A stretch of DNA of 64,000 nt. Source: Clostridiales bacterium (GTDB lineage Bacteria > Bacillota > Clostridia > Christensenellales > Aristaeellaceae). The notes below the pieces were generated by a model. The model was not told the DNA's origin. It saw only the letters and a program-made list of their open reading frames with translations, and made no database searches. The stretch is taken from assembly GCA_012517815.1 (NCBI GenBank), contig JAAYUF010000013.1, positions 1-64,000 on the forward strand, in the 5' to 3' direction. Positions 53,083 to 62,432 of the stretch are shown one piece after another; positions within the stretch are counted from its first letter, which is position 1, and each line of letters starts with the position of its first letter. The position numbers and the translations under genes were made by a program.

Positions 53083-54066
53083 CTAGCGGCTGCTCTTGTC
53101 GTACGGGATGCCTTCCGCCTTGGGCGCGCGGCTCTTCTTGCTGGTCAGGATCAGCACGATCATCGTGACGATGTAGGGAAGCATCAGGTAGATGTATTCC
53201 GCGCTCTTCACCGTATCAAACTGCGGCAGGAACGGGATCGACCCCGCGTAGGAGCCGATGATCTTGAACAGGGCGAAGAACAGGCTGGCGCCCAGGATGT
53301 TGAGGGGCTTCCAGTTGCCGAAGATCATCACGGCCAGGGCCAGGAAGCCGTAGCCGGCGACGGTGCTCTGAAAACCCGAACCGGCCGCGACCGTAAAGGC
53401 CAGCCCGCCGATGCCGCCCAGAAAACCCGAGATCGCCACGCCCAGGTAGCGCATGCGGTACACGTTGATGCCCACGCTGTCCGCCGCCTGCGGGTGCTCG
53501 CCGCAGGCCCGCAGCCGCAGGCCCGTCTTGGTCTTGTACAGGAAGACCGTAGCCGCGATCAGCAGCAGGAACGCGACCGGCGCGGTCAGGTACAGGCTTT
53601 TGAACAGCAGCCGGGACAGGAAATCCGTCCCCTGCGCCATGCCCAGGCTCTCCTGCGTCATGCGGATCCATTTGGGGATCAGGATAGTGGTCTGCGCCTG
53701 GCCCTGCGCGGCCCAGGTGACCACGACCGCTAGCGCGGGCGCCAGCATGTTCAGCGCCGTGCCGCCGATGGTTTGGTCCGCCTTGAGCTTGATGGAGGCG
53801 AACGCCAGCAGCATGCTGAACAGGATGCCCGACGCCCCCGCGATGAGGATGGCGATGAGCATGTGCAGCTGCGGCGCGTTCGCCCCGAAGCCCGCGTCGT
53901 CGGTGTAGCGCAGGTACAGGCAGCTGCACAGCGCGCCCACGATCATGATGCCTTCCAGCGCGATGTTGACAATGCCGCTGCGCTCGGAAAACATGCCGCC
54001 CAGCGCGACCAGCAGCAGGGGAACCGCAAACAGGACGGTGGCGCTCAAGATATCGGCAAAGATCAT
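53083..54066 (-). CDS. BmpA-type nucleoside ABC transporter, permease 2
   Basis: The 327-residue permease has eight or more membrane segments and the features GGMFSERSGIVNIALEGIM, the cytoplasmic CGEHPQAADSVGINVYRMRY and ALAVMIFGNWKPL. It corresponds to YufQ/NupQ of nucleoside importers. The ATG overlaps the previous stop (ATGA). It is the last gene of the operon. Confidence 0.94.
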   Translation of the reverse strand: MIFADILSATVLFAVPLLLVALGGMFSERSGIVNIALEGIMIVGALCSCLYLRYTDDAGFGANAPQLHMLIAILIAGASGILFSMLLAFASIKLKADQTIGGTALNMLAPALAVVVTWAAQGQAQTTILIPKWIRMTQESLGMAQGTDFLSRLLFKSLYLTAPVAFLLLIAATVFLYKTKTGLRLRACGEHPQAADSVGINVYRMRYLGVAISGFLGGIGGLAFTVAAGSGFQSTVAGYGFLALAVMIFGNWKPLNILGASLFFALFKIIGSYAGSIPFLPQFDTVKSAEYIYLMLPYIVTMIVLILTSKKSRAPKAEGIPYDKSSR

Positions 54067-55238
54067 GCTTGTTCCCCCTTCTTGACGGCGGCGTTCTCGT
54101 TGCCGGCCTCCAGCCGGGTTTCCAGCGCGATTTCCGCATTGGCGTTCTCCAGGGAATTGCGCAGGAACAGCTTGGCGATCCAGCCCTTCATCAGCAGGGC
54201 GAAAGCGCTCAGGTAGATGATCGCGGCGATGATGATGTCGATGTTTTCCTTGATGAAGTGCGGCTGCAAAGCGTCGCCGCCCACCTGAATGTAGGAAACG
54301 AACAGCGAGCTTAAAATGACGCCGATGGGGTTGGAGCTCGCCAGCAGCGCCACGGGGATGCCGTTGAAACCCATGCCCAGCAGCGCCTTGATGAGCGTGT
54401 ACTGGCCGGTGCCGCTGAGGTAGTATACCCCGCCGCCCAGGCCCGAAAGCGCGCCCGCGATCACCATCGAAAGGATGATGTTGCGCTTGGCGTTGATGCC
54501 GGCGTACTGGCTGGCGTGGCGGTTGTAGCCGCAGGCCTTAAGCTCGTAGCCGAACACCGTTTTTTGCAGCACCAGCCAGATGATCACCGCGGCGATCACC
54601 GCGATGAAAATGCCGATGTTGATGTAGTTGCTGTTCATCAGCGTATCCAGCCCGCCCTTGGGGAGCACCGCCGCGGGGTTGGCGTCCAGCAGGGGCGCGG
54701 TGCGATCCTTGATGGAGCTCTTGGCCCAGTAGTTGGTGAGCATCATGGGCATGTTGTTGATGGAGAGGTTCACCGCGTACATGGTGATCCAGTTGAACAT
54801 GATGGAGGTGATCACCTCGTTGACGTTGAACAGCGCCTTGCAGATGCCGGGGATGGCGCCCAGAATCGCGCCGCCCACCATGGCGAAGAGCAGCGCCACA
54901 TACCAGGGCAGCTGCAGCGCGATGGCCGCGGACAGGGCGCAGAACGCGCCCATGGTGTATTGGCCGGTCGCCCCGATGTTAAACAGGCCGGTCTTGAACG
55001 CAAACGCCACCGACAGGCCGCACAGCATCAGCGGAGAGGCCTGGTAGAGCACCTTGGCGAGCTTTTCGGACGTGGCCAGGCCCGTGGTCAGGATCTTGCC
55101 AAACCCGGTCAGGGCGTGGCTTGCGTTGAGCACGTACAGAAGCGCCAGGCCGACCAGCAGCCCGATCGCGACGGACAGCAGGGAGGCCATCAGGCTGGTG
55201 ATGCCCTGCGAGAAGCGGGGGTGCGGTTTCTTCATCAT
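54063..55238 (-). CDS. BmpA-type nucleoside ABC transporter, permease 1
   Basis: The 391-residue permease shows FNIGATGQYTMGAFCAL, VNEVITSIMFNWITMY, KACGYNRHASQYAGINAKRN and GMGFNGIPVALLA, as in YufP/NupP. The charged C-terminal tail is longer than usual. The ATG at 55238 lies 7 nt from GAGG and overlaps the ATPase stop. Confidence 0.94.
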   Translation of the reverse strand: MMKKPHPRFSQGITSLMASLLSVAIGLLVGLALLYVLNASHALTGFGKILTTGLATSEKLAKVLYQASPLMLCGLSVAFAFKTGLFNIGATGQYTMGAFCALSAAIALQLPWYVALLFAMVGGAILGAIPGICKALFNVNEVITSIMFNWITMYAVNLSINNMPMMLTNYWAKSSIKDRTAPLLDANPAAVLPKGGLDTLMNSNYINIGIFIAVIAAVIIWLVLQKTVFGYELKACGYNRHASQYAGINAKRNIILSMVIAGALSGLGGGVYYLSGTGQYTLIKALLGMGFNGIPVALLASSNPIGVILSSLFVSYIQVGGDALQPHFIKENIDIIIAAIIYLSAFALLMKGWIAKLFLRNSLENANAEIALETRLEAGNENAAVKKGEQA

Positions 55239-56785
55239 GCTTCCACCTCGCATTCCGAGTTCATCGTTTGTTTGCTGGCGCCGGACATGTACAGGCCCAG
55301 TTCCTGCGCGGTCGCGTACTTCGCGTCCACGTTGGCGACCAGTTCCCCGTCGTGGATCACCAGAATGTGATCGCTCAGGCTCATGACTTCGTCCAGCTCC
55401 AGGGAGACCAGCAGCACCGCGCATCCGGCCTCCCGGGCGGCCAGGATCTGCCGGTGGATGTATTCGATGGCCCCGACGTCCAGCCCGCGCGTGGGCTGCA
55501 CGGCGATCAGCAGGCTGGGCTTGAGGTCCAGTTCGCGGGCGACGATGGCCTTTTGCTGGTTGCCGCCGCTCATGCTCTTGGTTGGGGTCAGGCCGCCCTG
55601 CCCGCAGCGGATGTCGAACCGGTCGATCAGCTGATCGGCATGGCGGTAGATTTCGTCAAAGCGCAGGAAACCCGCCCGCTGGTAGTCCGGGTCGAAGTAG
55701 CTTTTCAGCACCAGGTTTTCCGCGAGGGAATAATCCAGCACCAGCCCGTGCTTGTGCCGATCCTCCGGAATGTGCGAAAGGCCCATGTTGTTGCGCTCGC
55801 GCACCGTCGCGGTGGTAATCTCGCGCTCGCCGATGAAGATGTGCCCCCGCGTAGCGGCTTCCAGCCCGGTGAGCGCATGCACCAGCTCGGTCTGGCCGTT
55901 GCCGTCGATGCCGGCGATGCCCACGATCTCCCCGCGGCGTACGCTGAAGCTCACGTCGTTGACTTTGTTCTTGCCGCTGTTTTTACCGGCCACAAACAGG
56001 TTTTGCACCCGCAGCACCGCTTCGCCGGCGTGCAGGGCGCTTTTTTCAATGGAGAAGTTCACCTTGCGCCCCACCATCATCTCCGCCAGCTCGTCTACGG
56101 TGGTATCGGCCACGTCCACCGTGCCGATGCCCTTGCCCTTGCGCAGCACCGTGACCCGGTCCGCCACCGCCATGATCTCGTTGAGCTTATGGGTAATAAA
56201 CAGGATGCTCTTGCCTTCGCGGGCGAAGTTGCGCATGCTCTGCATCAGCTCGTCGATCTCCTGCGGGGTCAGCACCGCGGTCGGCTCGTCGAAGATCAGG
56301 ATTTCGTTATCGCGGAACAGCATCTTGAGGATTTCCACGCGCTGCTGCATGCCCACGCCGATGTCCTCAATCAGCGCGTCCGGGTCCACCTGCAGGCCGT
56401 AGCGGTCGCAAAGCTCCAGGACCTTTTTGCGCGCGTCCCGCTTTTGCAGGATGCCCCGGCAGGTCTGTTCCGCGCCCAGAATGATGTTATCCAGCACCGT
56501 GAACACTTCCACCAGCTTGAAGTGCTGGTGCACCATGCCGATGTGCAGGCGGTTGGCGTCGTTGGGGTTGCTGATCCTGACGACCTTGCCGTCCTTCTTG
56601 ATGGTGCCGCTCTCGGGCTGGTAGAGGCCGAAAAGGACGCTCATCAGCGTGCTTTTGCCCGCGCCGTTCTCCCCAAGCAGCGCGTGGATTTCCCCTTTTC
56701 GCAACTGCAGGGTGATATCGTCGTTGGCGACGATGCCCGGAAACTTTTTGGTGATGTTGAGCATCTCAATGACGTAATCGTTCAT
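55235..56785 (-). CDS. BmpA-type nucleoside ABC transporter, tandem ATPase
   Basis: The 516-residue protein has a first domain with GENGAGKST, IGMVHQHFKLVEVFTV, VGMQQRVEILKML and ILIFDEPTAVLTP, and a second with degenerate Walker A GIDGNGQTE, SGGNQQK and AVQPTRGLDVGA. The VHQHF and QPTRGLD blocks identify the BmpA-associated (NupO/YufO) subgroup. The ATG at 56785 lies 7-8 nt after GAGGAA. It follows the binding-protein gene after a 270-bp gap containing two hairpins. Confidence 0.95.
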   Translation of the reverse strand: MNDYVIEMLNITKKFPGIVANDDITLQLRKGEIHALLGENGAGKSTLMSVLFGLYQPESGTIKKDGKVVRISNPNDANRLHIGMVHQHFKLVEVFTVLDNIILGAEQTCRGILQKRDARKKVLELCDRYGLQVDPDALIEDIGVGMQQRVEILKMLFRDNEILIFDEPTAVLTPQEIDELMQSMRNFAREGKSILFITHKLNEIMAVADRVTVLRKGKGIGTVDVADTTVDELAEMMVGRKVNFSIEKSALHAGEAVLRVQNLFVAGKNSGKNKVNDVSFSVRRGEIVGIAGIDGNGQTELVHALTGLEAATRGHIFIGEREITTATVRERNNMGLSHIPEDRHKHGLVLDYSLAENLVLKSYFDPDYQRAGFLRFDEIYRHADQLIDRFDIRCGQGGLTPTKSMSGGNQQKAIVARELDLKPSLLIAVQPTRGLDVGAIEYIHRQILAAREAGCAVLLVSLELDEVMSLSDHILVIHDGELVANVDAKYATAQELGLYMSGASKQTMNSECEVEA

Positions 56786-56888
56786 GCGCTGATTCCTCAT
56801 CCTTTCGTATCCGATACTGGACTGACATCTATGCGCTGGCGGCCTGCCGCCTGCCAGCGCCCACATCTCAGCCCGGTATGAAAAGTAA

Positions 56889-56914
56889 AAAGGCTAAGCA
56901 TCCACCTAGCCTTT
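56889..56914. promoter_or_regulatory. Small hairpin before the ATPase gene
   Basis: AAAGGCTA and TAGCCTTT (56889-56896, 56907-56914) form an 8-bp stem about 100 bp before the ATPase start. Its role is unknown; it could influence the level of read-through from the binding-protein gene. Confidence 0.35.
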
Positions 56915-57014
56915 CGAAGCTCATGAAGAGCATGACGGGCCGCGCGACGTCTGACGAATCCTTCCGATCCGGCGGCGCGCGCCGTACCGCCATCCGCCCA
57001 CGCTTCATGAACGG

Positions 57015-57050
57015 GCGAGCCGGGTCGGGCGTAAGCCCGGCCCGGCTCGC
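57015..57050 (-). terminator. Strong hairpin after the BMP-family binding-protein gene
   Basis: A 16-bp stem with one G-T pair (57015-57030 with 57035-57050, GTAA loop) begins 9 bp after the stop codon. There is no T-run on the minus strand, so it probably stabilises the upstream message and limits read-through rather than ending transcription. Confidence 0.65.
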
Positions 57051-57058
57051 TGAAAAGG

Positions 57059-58117
57059 TTAGTTCTGGTAGTCCACCGTTACGTTGGTGGTGACGGGCTG
57101 CGCAACGATATCGTTGCTGATGGCGATGGTGCCGTCGCTGATGGCGTTAAACACCTTGGTGTACTCATCCACCGTGAAGGTCTTAAAGCGCCAGGAAGCG
57201 GCTTCGGTGGGCAGGCCCACGGCGCCTTCCTTGATGCCCTGCAGCACGTTGACGCCCGCGATCTCGGCCGGCCACGCGTTGTTGTTGGCCACATACATGT
57301 CCAGCAGGTTCTTGGTGGCGACGGTCAGCTTCTTGTAAGCGGAGGTGATGATGCGCTCGGAGATGTAGCCCTGATCCAGGTCCACGCCGATGATCTTGCC
57401 GTCGCCCTCTTCGGCGGCGGAGATGCAGCTGTACAGGATGCCGCCGCCGCAGGCGAACACGATCTGCGTGCCGTCGGCGTACCAGCTGTCCATCTTGGCC
57501 TTGATCTCATCGGTGGGCCAGAAGGCGCCGGAGTACCAGTACTTCATGTCCACGGTAACGCCCAGTTCCTTGGCGGCCGCGTCGGCGCCCTGCACATAGC
57601 CAAAGCCGTAGCGGATGACGGCCGGCACGTCGATGCCGCCCAGGAAGCCCAGCTTGGTGTAGCCGTCTTTCACCGCGGCGTAGCCGGCCAGATAGCCGCT
57701 GACTTCCTCGGTGAACTTGATGTTGGTCACGTTGGGGGTGTAGGATTCGGGGCTCAGGTCCACGCCCAGGAAGGCCACGTCCGGGAACTCGGCGGAGGCG
57801 GTGACCACGGCGTTATCCCACAGATAGCCGGGCAGCACGATCACTTTCGCGCCGGCTTCGATGGCGGCTTTGATGGACTCAATGCGCGCGTCGTCGCTGT
57901 CCTCGGAGGGGCGGTAATACGCGTAGTCGACTTTCTCGACCAGGCCCTGTTCTTCCGCGAAGGCCTTGACGCCCTCCCACGTGCCCTGGTTGAAGCTCTG
58001 GTCGTCAATATTGCCGACGTCCGTCACCAGCGCGTAGGTAATGCCTTCCGCCATCGCGGAAACGCCCAGGGCCAGTACGAGTGCCACAGCTAAAAGGATG
58101 GTAACAACCTTTTTCAT
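57059..58117 (-). CDS. BMP-family nucleoside-binding protein
   Basis: The 352-residue protein has a signal peptide (MKKVVTILLAVALVLALG, cleavage after AMA near residue 23) and the BMP fold: ALVTDVGNIDDQSFNQGTWEGV, VIVLPGYLWDNAV, LGFLGGIDVPAVIRYGFGYVQG and IIGVDLDQG. Unlike most Gram-positive BMP proteins it lacks a lipobox cysteine. AAGGAGGAG precedes the ATG at 58117. It delivers nucleosides to the transporter encoded downstream. Confidence 0.94.
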   Translation of the reverse strand: MKKVVTILLAVALVLALGVSAMAEGITYALVTDVGNIDDQSFNQGTWEGVKAFAEEQGLVEKVDYAYYRPSEDSDDARIESIKAAIEAGAKVIVLPGYLWDNAVVTASAEFPDVAFLGVDLSPESYTPNVTNIKFTEEVSGYLAGYAAVKDGYTKLGFLGGIDVPAVIRYGFGYVQGADAAAKELGVTVDMKYWYSGAFWPTDEIKAKMDSWYADGTQIVFACGGGILYSCISAAEEGDGKIIGVDLDQGYISERIITSAYKKLTVATKNLLDMYVANNNAWPAEIAGVNVLQGIKEGAVGLPTEAASWRFKTFTVDEYTKVFNAISDGTIAISNDIVAQPVTTNVTVDYQN

Positions 58118-58173
58118 GCTTGGTCTCCTCCTTGCAATTTTCGGTGCATCGCTGCACAACGAACTTCGCCTTG

Positions 58174-58202
58174 ATTATAGCAGATCGCAACCGAAATGGA
58201 AA
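58174..58202 (-). promoter_or_regulatory. Promoter of the nucleoside transporter operon
   Basis: TATAAT (plus 58174-58179) with a weak -35 TTTCCA (plus 58197-58202) at 17 bp on the minus strand. Confidence 0.6.
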
Positions 58203-58288
58203 GAGGCTTCGCCGCCGCCCGCCGTGGAAATTTTGCCGGCCGGGACGCGGGGGAACGCGCAAAACGTACAAGTTTGGCGCCCGGATCA

Positions 58289-58318
58289 TTGCCTGACGGG
58301 CCCGGGCCGTGCTATAAT
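58289..58318 (+). promoter_or_regulatory. Promoter of the NagD-like gene
   Basis: TTGCCT (58289-58294) and TATAAT (58313-58318) are 18 bp apart, about 95 bp before the start codon. Confidence 0.65.
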
Positions 58319-58413
58319 GGATTTGCCGCAAGGCCATTTCCGGGAGCGCCCGCCGGGAGGGATGCGCGCCGCCGCAGGATGCAACCGGGCGGCAGGACGA
58401 GAAAGGTGATAAC

Positions 58414-59232
58414 ATGCTGGATCGGATCACTTTCACGATGGAAGCCCTTCGGGGAAAGAAGGGCTTCATCATCGACATGGACGGTGTCATCTACCACGGC
58501 AACATGCTGCTGCCCGGCGTAACGGAGTTTGTCAGCTGGCTGAAAACCGAGGACAAGGCCTTCCTGTTCCTGACCAACAGCAGCGAGCGCGCCCCGCGGG
58601 AGCTTCAGCAGAAACTGGCGCGCCTGGGGCTGGAGGTGGACGAAAGCCATTTCTACACCAGCGCGCTTTCCACGGCCGCCTTCCTCAAGCAGCAATGCCC
58701 GGGCGGCAGCGCCTACGTGATCGGCGAGCCGGGCCTGGTGGGGGCGCTGTACGACGCGGGCTTCACCATGAACGAAGTGAACCCCGATTACGTGGTGCTG
58801 GGGGAAACGCATTCCTACAGCTTCGACCGCATTGAGCGGGCCGTTTCGCTGGTGCGGGGCGGAGCCAAGCTCATCGGCACCAACCCGGACCTGACCGGGC
58901 CGGTGGAAGGCGGCATCATCCCGGCGTGCAAGGCGCTCATGGCCCCCATCGAGCTGGCGACCGGCCGCAGCGCGTACTATCTGGGCAAGCCCAACCCCCT
59001 GATGATGGCCCACGGCCTGCGCAGGCTGGGCGTCAAGGCAGAGGAAGCCGCCATCATCGGCGACCGCATGGATACGGACATCGTCGCGGGCGTGGAAAGC
59101 GGGATCGACACCGTGCTGGTGCTAAGCGGCGTGACCACCGAACACGAGATGCGCAAGTTCCCCTACCGGCCGATGTATGTGCTCGCAGGCGTTGGGGAGA
59201 TCGCGCCCGCCTACCAGCCTGCGGCGCGCTGA
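58414..59232 (+). CDS. HAD-IIA family phosphatase (NagD-like)
   Basis: The 272-residue protein has HAD motif I DMDGVIYHGN (Asp21 and Asp23), motif II FLTNSSERA, a C2-type cap (about 85-185), motif III Lys in LGKPNPLMM and motif IV IIGDRMDTDIVAG. NagD-type enzymes dephosphorylate nucleotides and sugar phosphates. GAAAGGTG precedes the ATG. It is transcribed alone and diverges from the nucleoside transporter operon, so a nucleotide substrate would fit. Confidence 0.93.
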   Translation: MLDRITFTMEALRGKKGFIIDMDGVIYHGNMLLPGVTEFVSWLKTEDKAFLFLTNSSERAPRELQQKLARLGLEVDESHFYTSALSTAAFLKQQCPGGSAYVIGEPGLVGALYDAGFTMNEVNPDYVVLGETHSYSFDRIERAVSLVRGGAKLIGTNPDLTGPVEGGIIPACKALMAPIELATGRSAYYLGKPNPLMMAHGLRRLGVKAEEAAIIGDRMDTDIVAGVESGIDTVLVLSGVTTEHEMRKFPYRPMYVLAGVGEIAPAYQPAAR

Positions 59233-59312
59233 CCCGTAAGCCGGGATTCTCCGCAGCATGCGGCCAGACGCGCGGGCGCGCCGCGGGGACAAACCGTACG
59301 GGATAACAGGAA

Positions 59313-59337
59313 AACGCCCGGGTCAAGCCCGGGCGTT
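59313..59337. terminator. Bidirectional terminator between convergent genes
   Basis: A perfect 10-bp stem (59313-59322 with 59328-59337, TCAAG loop) is followed by GTTTC on the plus strand and by TTTTCC on the minus strand. Confidence 0.8.
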
Positions 59338-59414
59338 GTTTCGGCAAGGTTGGCGGGGCGGCTCCCTGCGTGACCCGCCGCCCGCGGGATGCCGGCGGCG
59401 GGAGCGCCTGCCCG

Positions 59415-61088
59415 TCAGTCCGTGATATCGATGCCGGTCATTTCCTTCCACTTCTTGCGGATCGCCTTCTGGTGGGTTATGCCGTAATCGGGATCGTTGG
59501 CGGCGCATTCCTCCAGCGTGCGCAGGAAGTGCACGCACAGGTGGCCGTTGAAGTCGTTATCCTGGATGGAGCCGGAAAGATGCGGCACGTTGTGCATGGT
59601 GGCCAGCGTCCATACCCCGCTGGGCAGTTTTACGTACACGGGCTTGGGCGTCCAGGTGTTGGTGTAGCCGAACGCCTTGTACATGATGGCCGTATCGGTG
59701 GCGGTCAGCGGTTCGCTGTCGGCATGGTGGCCCAGGCTGTAGAGCCTGAGCGTCCACTGCAGGCTGGTGGCGGGGTCAAAGATCGTGATCTGCTGCCCCG
59801 ATTTGATGGTGGGCTTGACCTCGGTGTACCAGTACAGGCATTTGACCGAGCTGACGCTGGGGCCGGTGGCCTTGCCGGTATCGTCGGTGATGATGGTGCT
59901 GGTATCGGCGGAACTGTCGTAGGCGACCGCCGAGCCGCCGTACAGCGTGGCCTGCGTAAGCGCGCCGGCTACGCCGTCCACCGTCAGGCCGTTGAGCTTC
60001 TGGAAAGCGGTGATCGCCGACTGCGTCAGCGAGCCGTAGTCGCCGTCCACCACCACGTTGTAGCCCAGGTTCTTGAGCGCTTTCTGCAGGGCTTTGACCT
60101 CGTCGCCGCTGGAACCGTAGGAAAGCGAGGCGTAGGTGGTCGTGCCGGAGGAGGAACTGTCGGAGGAGGAACTGTCGGAGGAAGAACTGCTGTCTGTCGT
60201 GGTGGAGCTGCCGCTGGCGACTGCGCTGGAGGAATAGAGCTTCGCGTAGGTTTTGGAGCCGACCAGGCCGTCCACCGACAGGTTGTTCTTCTTCTGAAAC
60301 GCGGACACGGCGGCCATCGTTCCGGAGCCGTACACGCCGTCGATGGTGCTTGTGTAGTAGCCCAGGCTGCTCAGCTGCGTCTGTACGCCGGAAACGTCGC
60401 TGCCGGTATACCCCTTGCGCAGCGTGCGCGTGAAGCCGGAGGAACTGGAGGAACCGGACGAGCTCGAATCCTCGGTGGCGTCGGACGAACTGGACGAGCT
60501 GCTGTCCGCCGCGCTGGCGAGGCTGTAGAGCAGGTTCTGCGTTTTGGTGCCCGCCAGACCGTCCGCGGTCAGCTTGTTGGCCTTCTGAAAGGCGATGACC
60601 GCCTTCTGCGTGCCCGCGCCAAAGCGGCCGTCCACGCCGTTGGGATCGTACCCCAGCTTGGTGAGGGCGGTTTGCAGCTCGGTCACGCGGTCGCCGCTGT
60701 CGCCGTACTGCAGCGTGTTGGGGTTGGTGGCGGTGGTCGTGGTGGTGGTCGTATCGGTTGAGGAGGAGGAACTATCGCTGTCGGCGACGTCCGCGTACAG
60801 GGCGGTCAGGGTCTGGGTACCGGCTTTGCCGTCGGCGGTCAGCCCCTTGCTGGTCTGGTACAGGATCACGGCGCTTTCCGTGCCGCGGCCGAACTTGCCG
60901 TCCGTGCCGCTGGGGTCAAACCCCAGGGCGAGCAGAGCTTTCTGCAGCGCCAGCACATCGGAGCCCCGGGAACCGAATTCCAGCGTGCTGTAACGGGTCG
61001 CCGCCAGCGCCTCCGACGCGAAAAGCATCGTCAACGTCAGCACAAGCGCCGTAAGGCGGCTTGCGAGGCGTCTGGATCCTATCATCAT
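59415..61088 (-). CDS. Secreted peptidoglycan-binding protein with four PG_binding_1 repeats
   Basis: The 557-residue protein has a signal peptide (about 1-29), four PG_binding_1 domains (about 33-97, 122-190, 222-290, 318-385; each has LQ.AL..LG(Y/F)....DG.(Y/F)G..T..AV..(Y/F)Q) joined by Ser/Thr/Asp-rich linkers, and a C-terminal domain of about 150 residues with LYWYTEVKPTIKSGQQITIF and HNVPHLSGS...GHLCVHFL. The His-x-Cys-x-His cluster in that domain looks catalytic and recalls cysteine peptidase or L,D-transpeptidase sites, but the domain is not one I can name. GGAGG precedes the ATG pair by 8 nt. Four repeats is many for this family. Confidence 0.9.
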   Translation of the reverse strand: MMIGSRRLASRLTALVLTLTMLFASEALAATRYSTLEFGSRGSDVLALQKALLALGFDPSGTDGKFGRGTESAVILYQTSKGLTADGKAGTQTLTALYADVADSDSSSSSTDTTTTTTTATNPNTLQYGDSGDRVTELQTALTKLGYDPNGVDGRFGAGTQKAVIAFQKANKLTADGLAGTKTQNLLYSLASAADSSSSSSSDATEDSSSSGSSSSSGFTRTLRKGYTGSDVSGVQTQLSSLGYYTSTIDGVYGSGTMAAVSAFQKKNNLSVDGLVGSKTYAKLYSSSAVASGSSTTTDSSSSSDSSSSDSSSSGTTTYASLSYGSSGDEVKALQKALKNLGYNVVVDGDYGSLTQSAITAFQKLNGLTVDGVAGALTQATLYGGSAVAYDSSADTSTIITDDTGKATGPSVSSVKCLYWYTEVKPTIKSGQQITIFDPATSLQWTLRLYSLGHHADSEPLTATDTAIMYKAFGYTNTWTPKPVYVKLPSGVWTLATMHNVPHLSGSIQDNDFNGHLCVHFLRTLEECAANDPDYGITHQKAIRKKWKEMTGIDITD

Positions 61089-61134
61089 GGGCGGTACCTC
61101 CTTGCGAACGGAGCGCTGTCCGGTTGGTGAGGCT

Positions 61135-61163
61135 AGTATACCAAAACGTGAACAAAAAGTAAA
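61135..61163 (-). promoter_or_regulatory. Promoter of the peptidoglycan-binding protein gene
   Basis: TTTACT (plus 61158-61163) and TATACT (plus 61135-61140) are 17 bp apart on the minus strand, about 47 bp before the start codon. Confidence 0.65.
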
Positions 61164-61325
61164 GGGTTTATTACGAATATGTTACGATTATTCCCCGACC
61201 CAATGGAAACAAGCCGCGCCGATCATCCGTCGGCAGACCCCGGATGATCCCCGCGGGATGATACCGCGTTGCGTTTTCGTTGTTTAGGTATCCCGGGCAG
61301 CCGGGCCGAAAAAGGAGTTTTCACC

Positions 61326-62432
61326 ATGCGAAAGATGATACGGGCCCTCCTCCGCGTTTTGGTCTGCCTGGCGCTGATCGGCTCGACGGCGCTGGCGGAG
61401 GATTGCTTCGTGATCGACGTGGACGCGCTGGATCTGTCGCGCCTCAACAGCAACGACTACGTGGCCGAGCATCTGACCGCGCCCGCGGAGGGCGTGCGCG
61501 TGCGCAAGTACATCAGCGACAGCAACGAGCTGGCGGCGCAGGTTCGCCTGACCATCACCCAGGCCGAGACCGGCACGCTGGTTTTTGACAAATACTACGG
61601 CTACGTCAGCGGAACCTTTGACAGCGGCGCGGTCTACCTGCCCTACGTGGACAACAACACCATCCCCTACCTGATCACGCTGAACGTTGAAAGCTGGACG
61701 TACGCGATGCCCTTCATGCGCCGCCAGCCGCGGCTGGAGTACAACAGCGCCTGTACCTACGGCGTGCGCCTGCGGGACTATGACCCCGTCCTGACCGGCA
61801 ACTGGGTGATGGGCACCATGCTTGACCTGGACGAGCTGCGCCGGACGGGCGGCGCCACCATTCCCCTATGCGCCAGCAACCTGTATACGGCGGGCCGGGC
61901 GATGGTTTCCGTCGCGGGCGACGCCCTGACGGTCCGGCTGGAATGGAACGCCGACGCGAATGTGGAGGTGCACGCCGTTTCCGTTTTCCTGACGGGGGAT
62001 GTGTCCGCCCTGACGACGGACAATCCGGCGGCCATCGGGCTGCCCGCCTAGGCCGTGGGGCAATCCATCGATATTGCGGGGCTTTCCACGGCGCTGCTGT
62101 ACGTGCCCGTTTCACTCAGCTATGATCCCGCGGGGTTGAGCCGGTTTGCCTACGATCTGGGGAGCGCGGACCTGAGCCGCCAGCTGGCGCTTTGGAACCG
62201 GGCGCTGTCGGGCAACGGTGCGAACGCGCCCGCGGTTACGCAGGCCGCATCTGAAACCCCGTTCCCGGAAGAGACGGCGACGGTACCCCCGGAAGAGACG
62301 GCGGTACCCCCGGAAGAGCCCGCGGCAGCGGAGCCGGCGGCGGATGGAGAGCAGCAGTCTCAGCAGGCGCTGGAGACCGAGGATGCGACGGCCGATCCGT
62401 CCGGCGAAGCGAACGGCGCCGCGCAGCCCTGA
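61326..62432 (+). pseudogene. Secreted protein gene interrupted by an in-frame amber codon
   Basis: From the ATG at 61326 (AAGGAG upstream) the frame encodes a signal peptide (MRKMIRALLRVLVCLALIG, cleavage after ALA) and a beta-rich exported domain of unknown family. A TAG at 62049-62051 stops it after 241 residues. The same frame then continues for 126 codons: SIDIAGLSTALLYVPVSLSYDP, a globular remainder, and a Pro/Glu/Ala-rich tail. Continuation of similar character, with no ribosome binding site after the stop, shows one gene split by a nonsense codon. TAG is used as an ordinary stop elsewhere in the window, so recoding is unlikely but not excluded. Confidence 0.75.

Noticed and set aside
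55268-56881. A 537-codon plus-strand frame opposite the nucleoside ATPase gene
   Set aside because: It is fully antisense to a canonical ABC ATPase and shows no domain-like pattern; codon mirror effect.
61326-62432. Amber codon as pyrrolysine or other recoding
   Set aside because: TAG is an ordinary stop in the window (for example at 30631-30633) and no Pyl genes are seen; a plain nonsense change is simpler.
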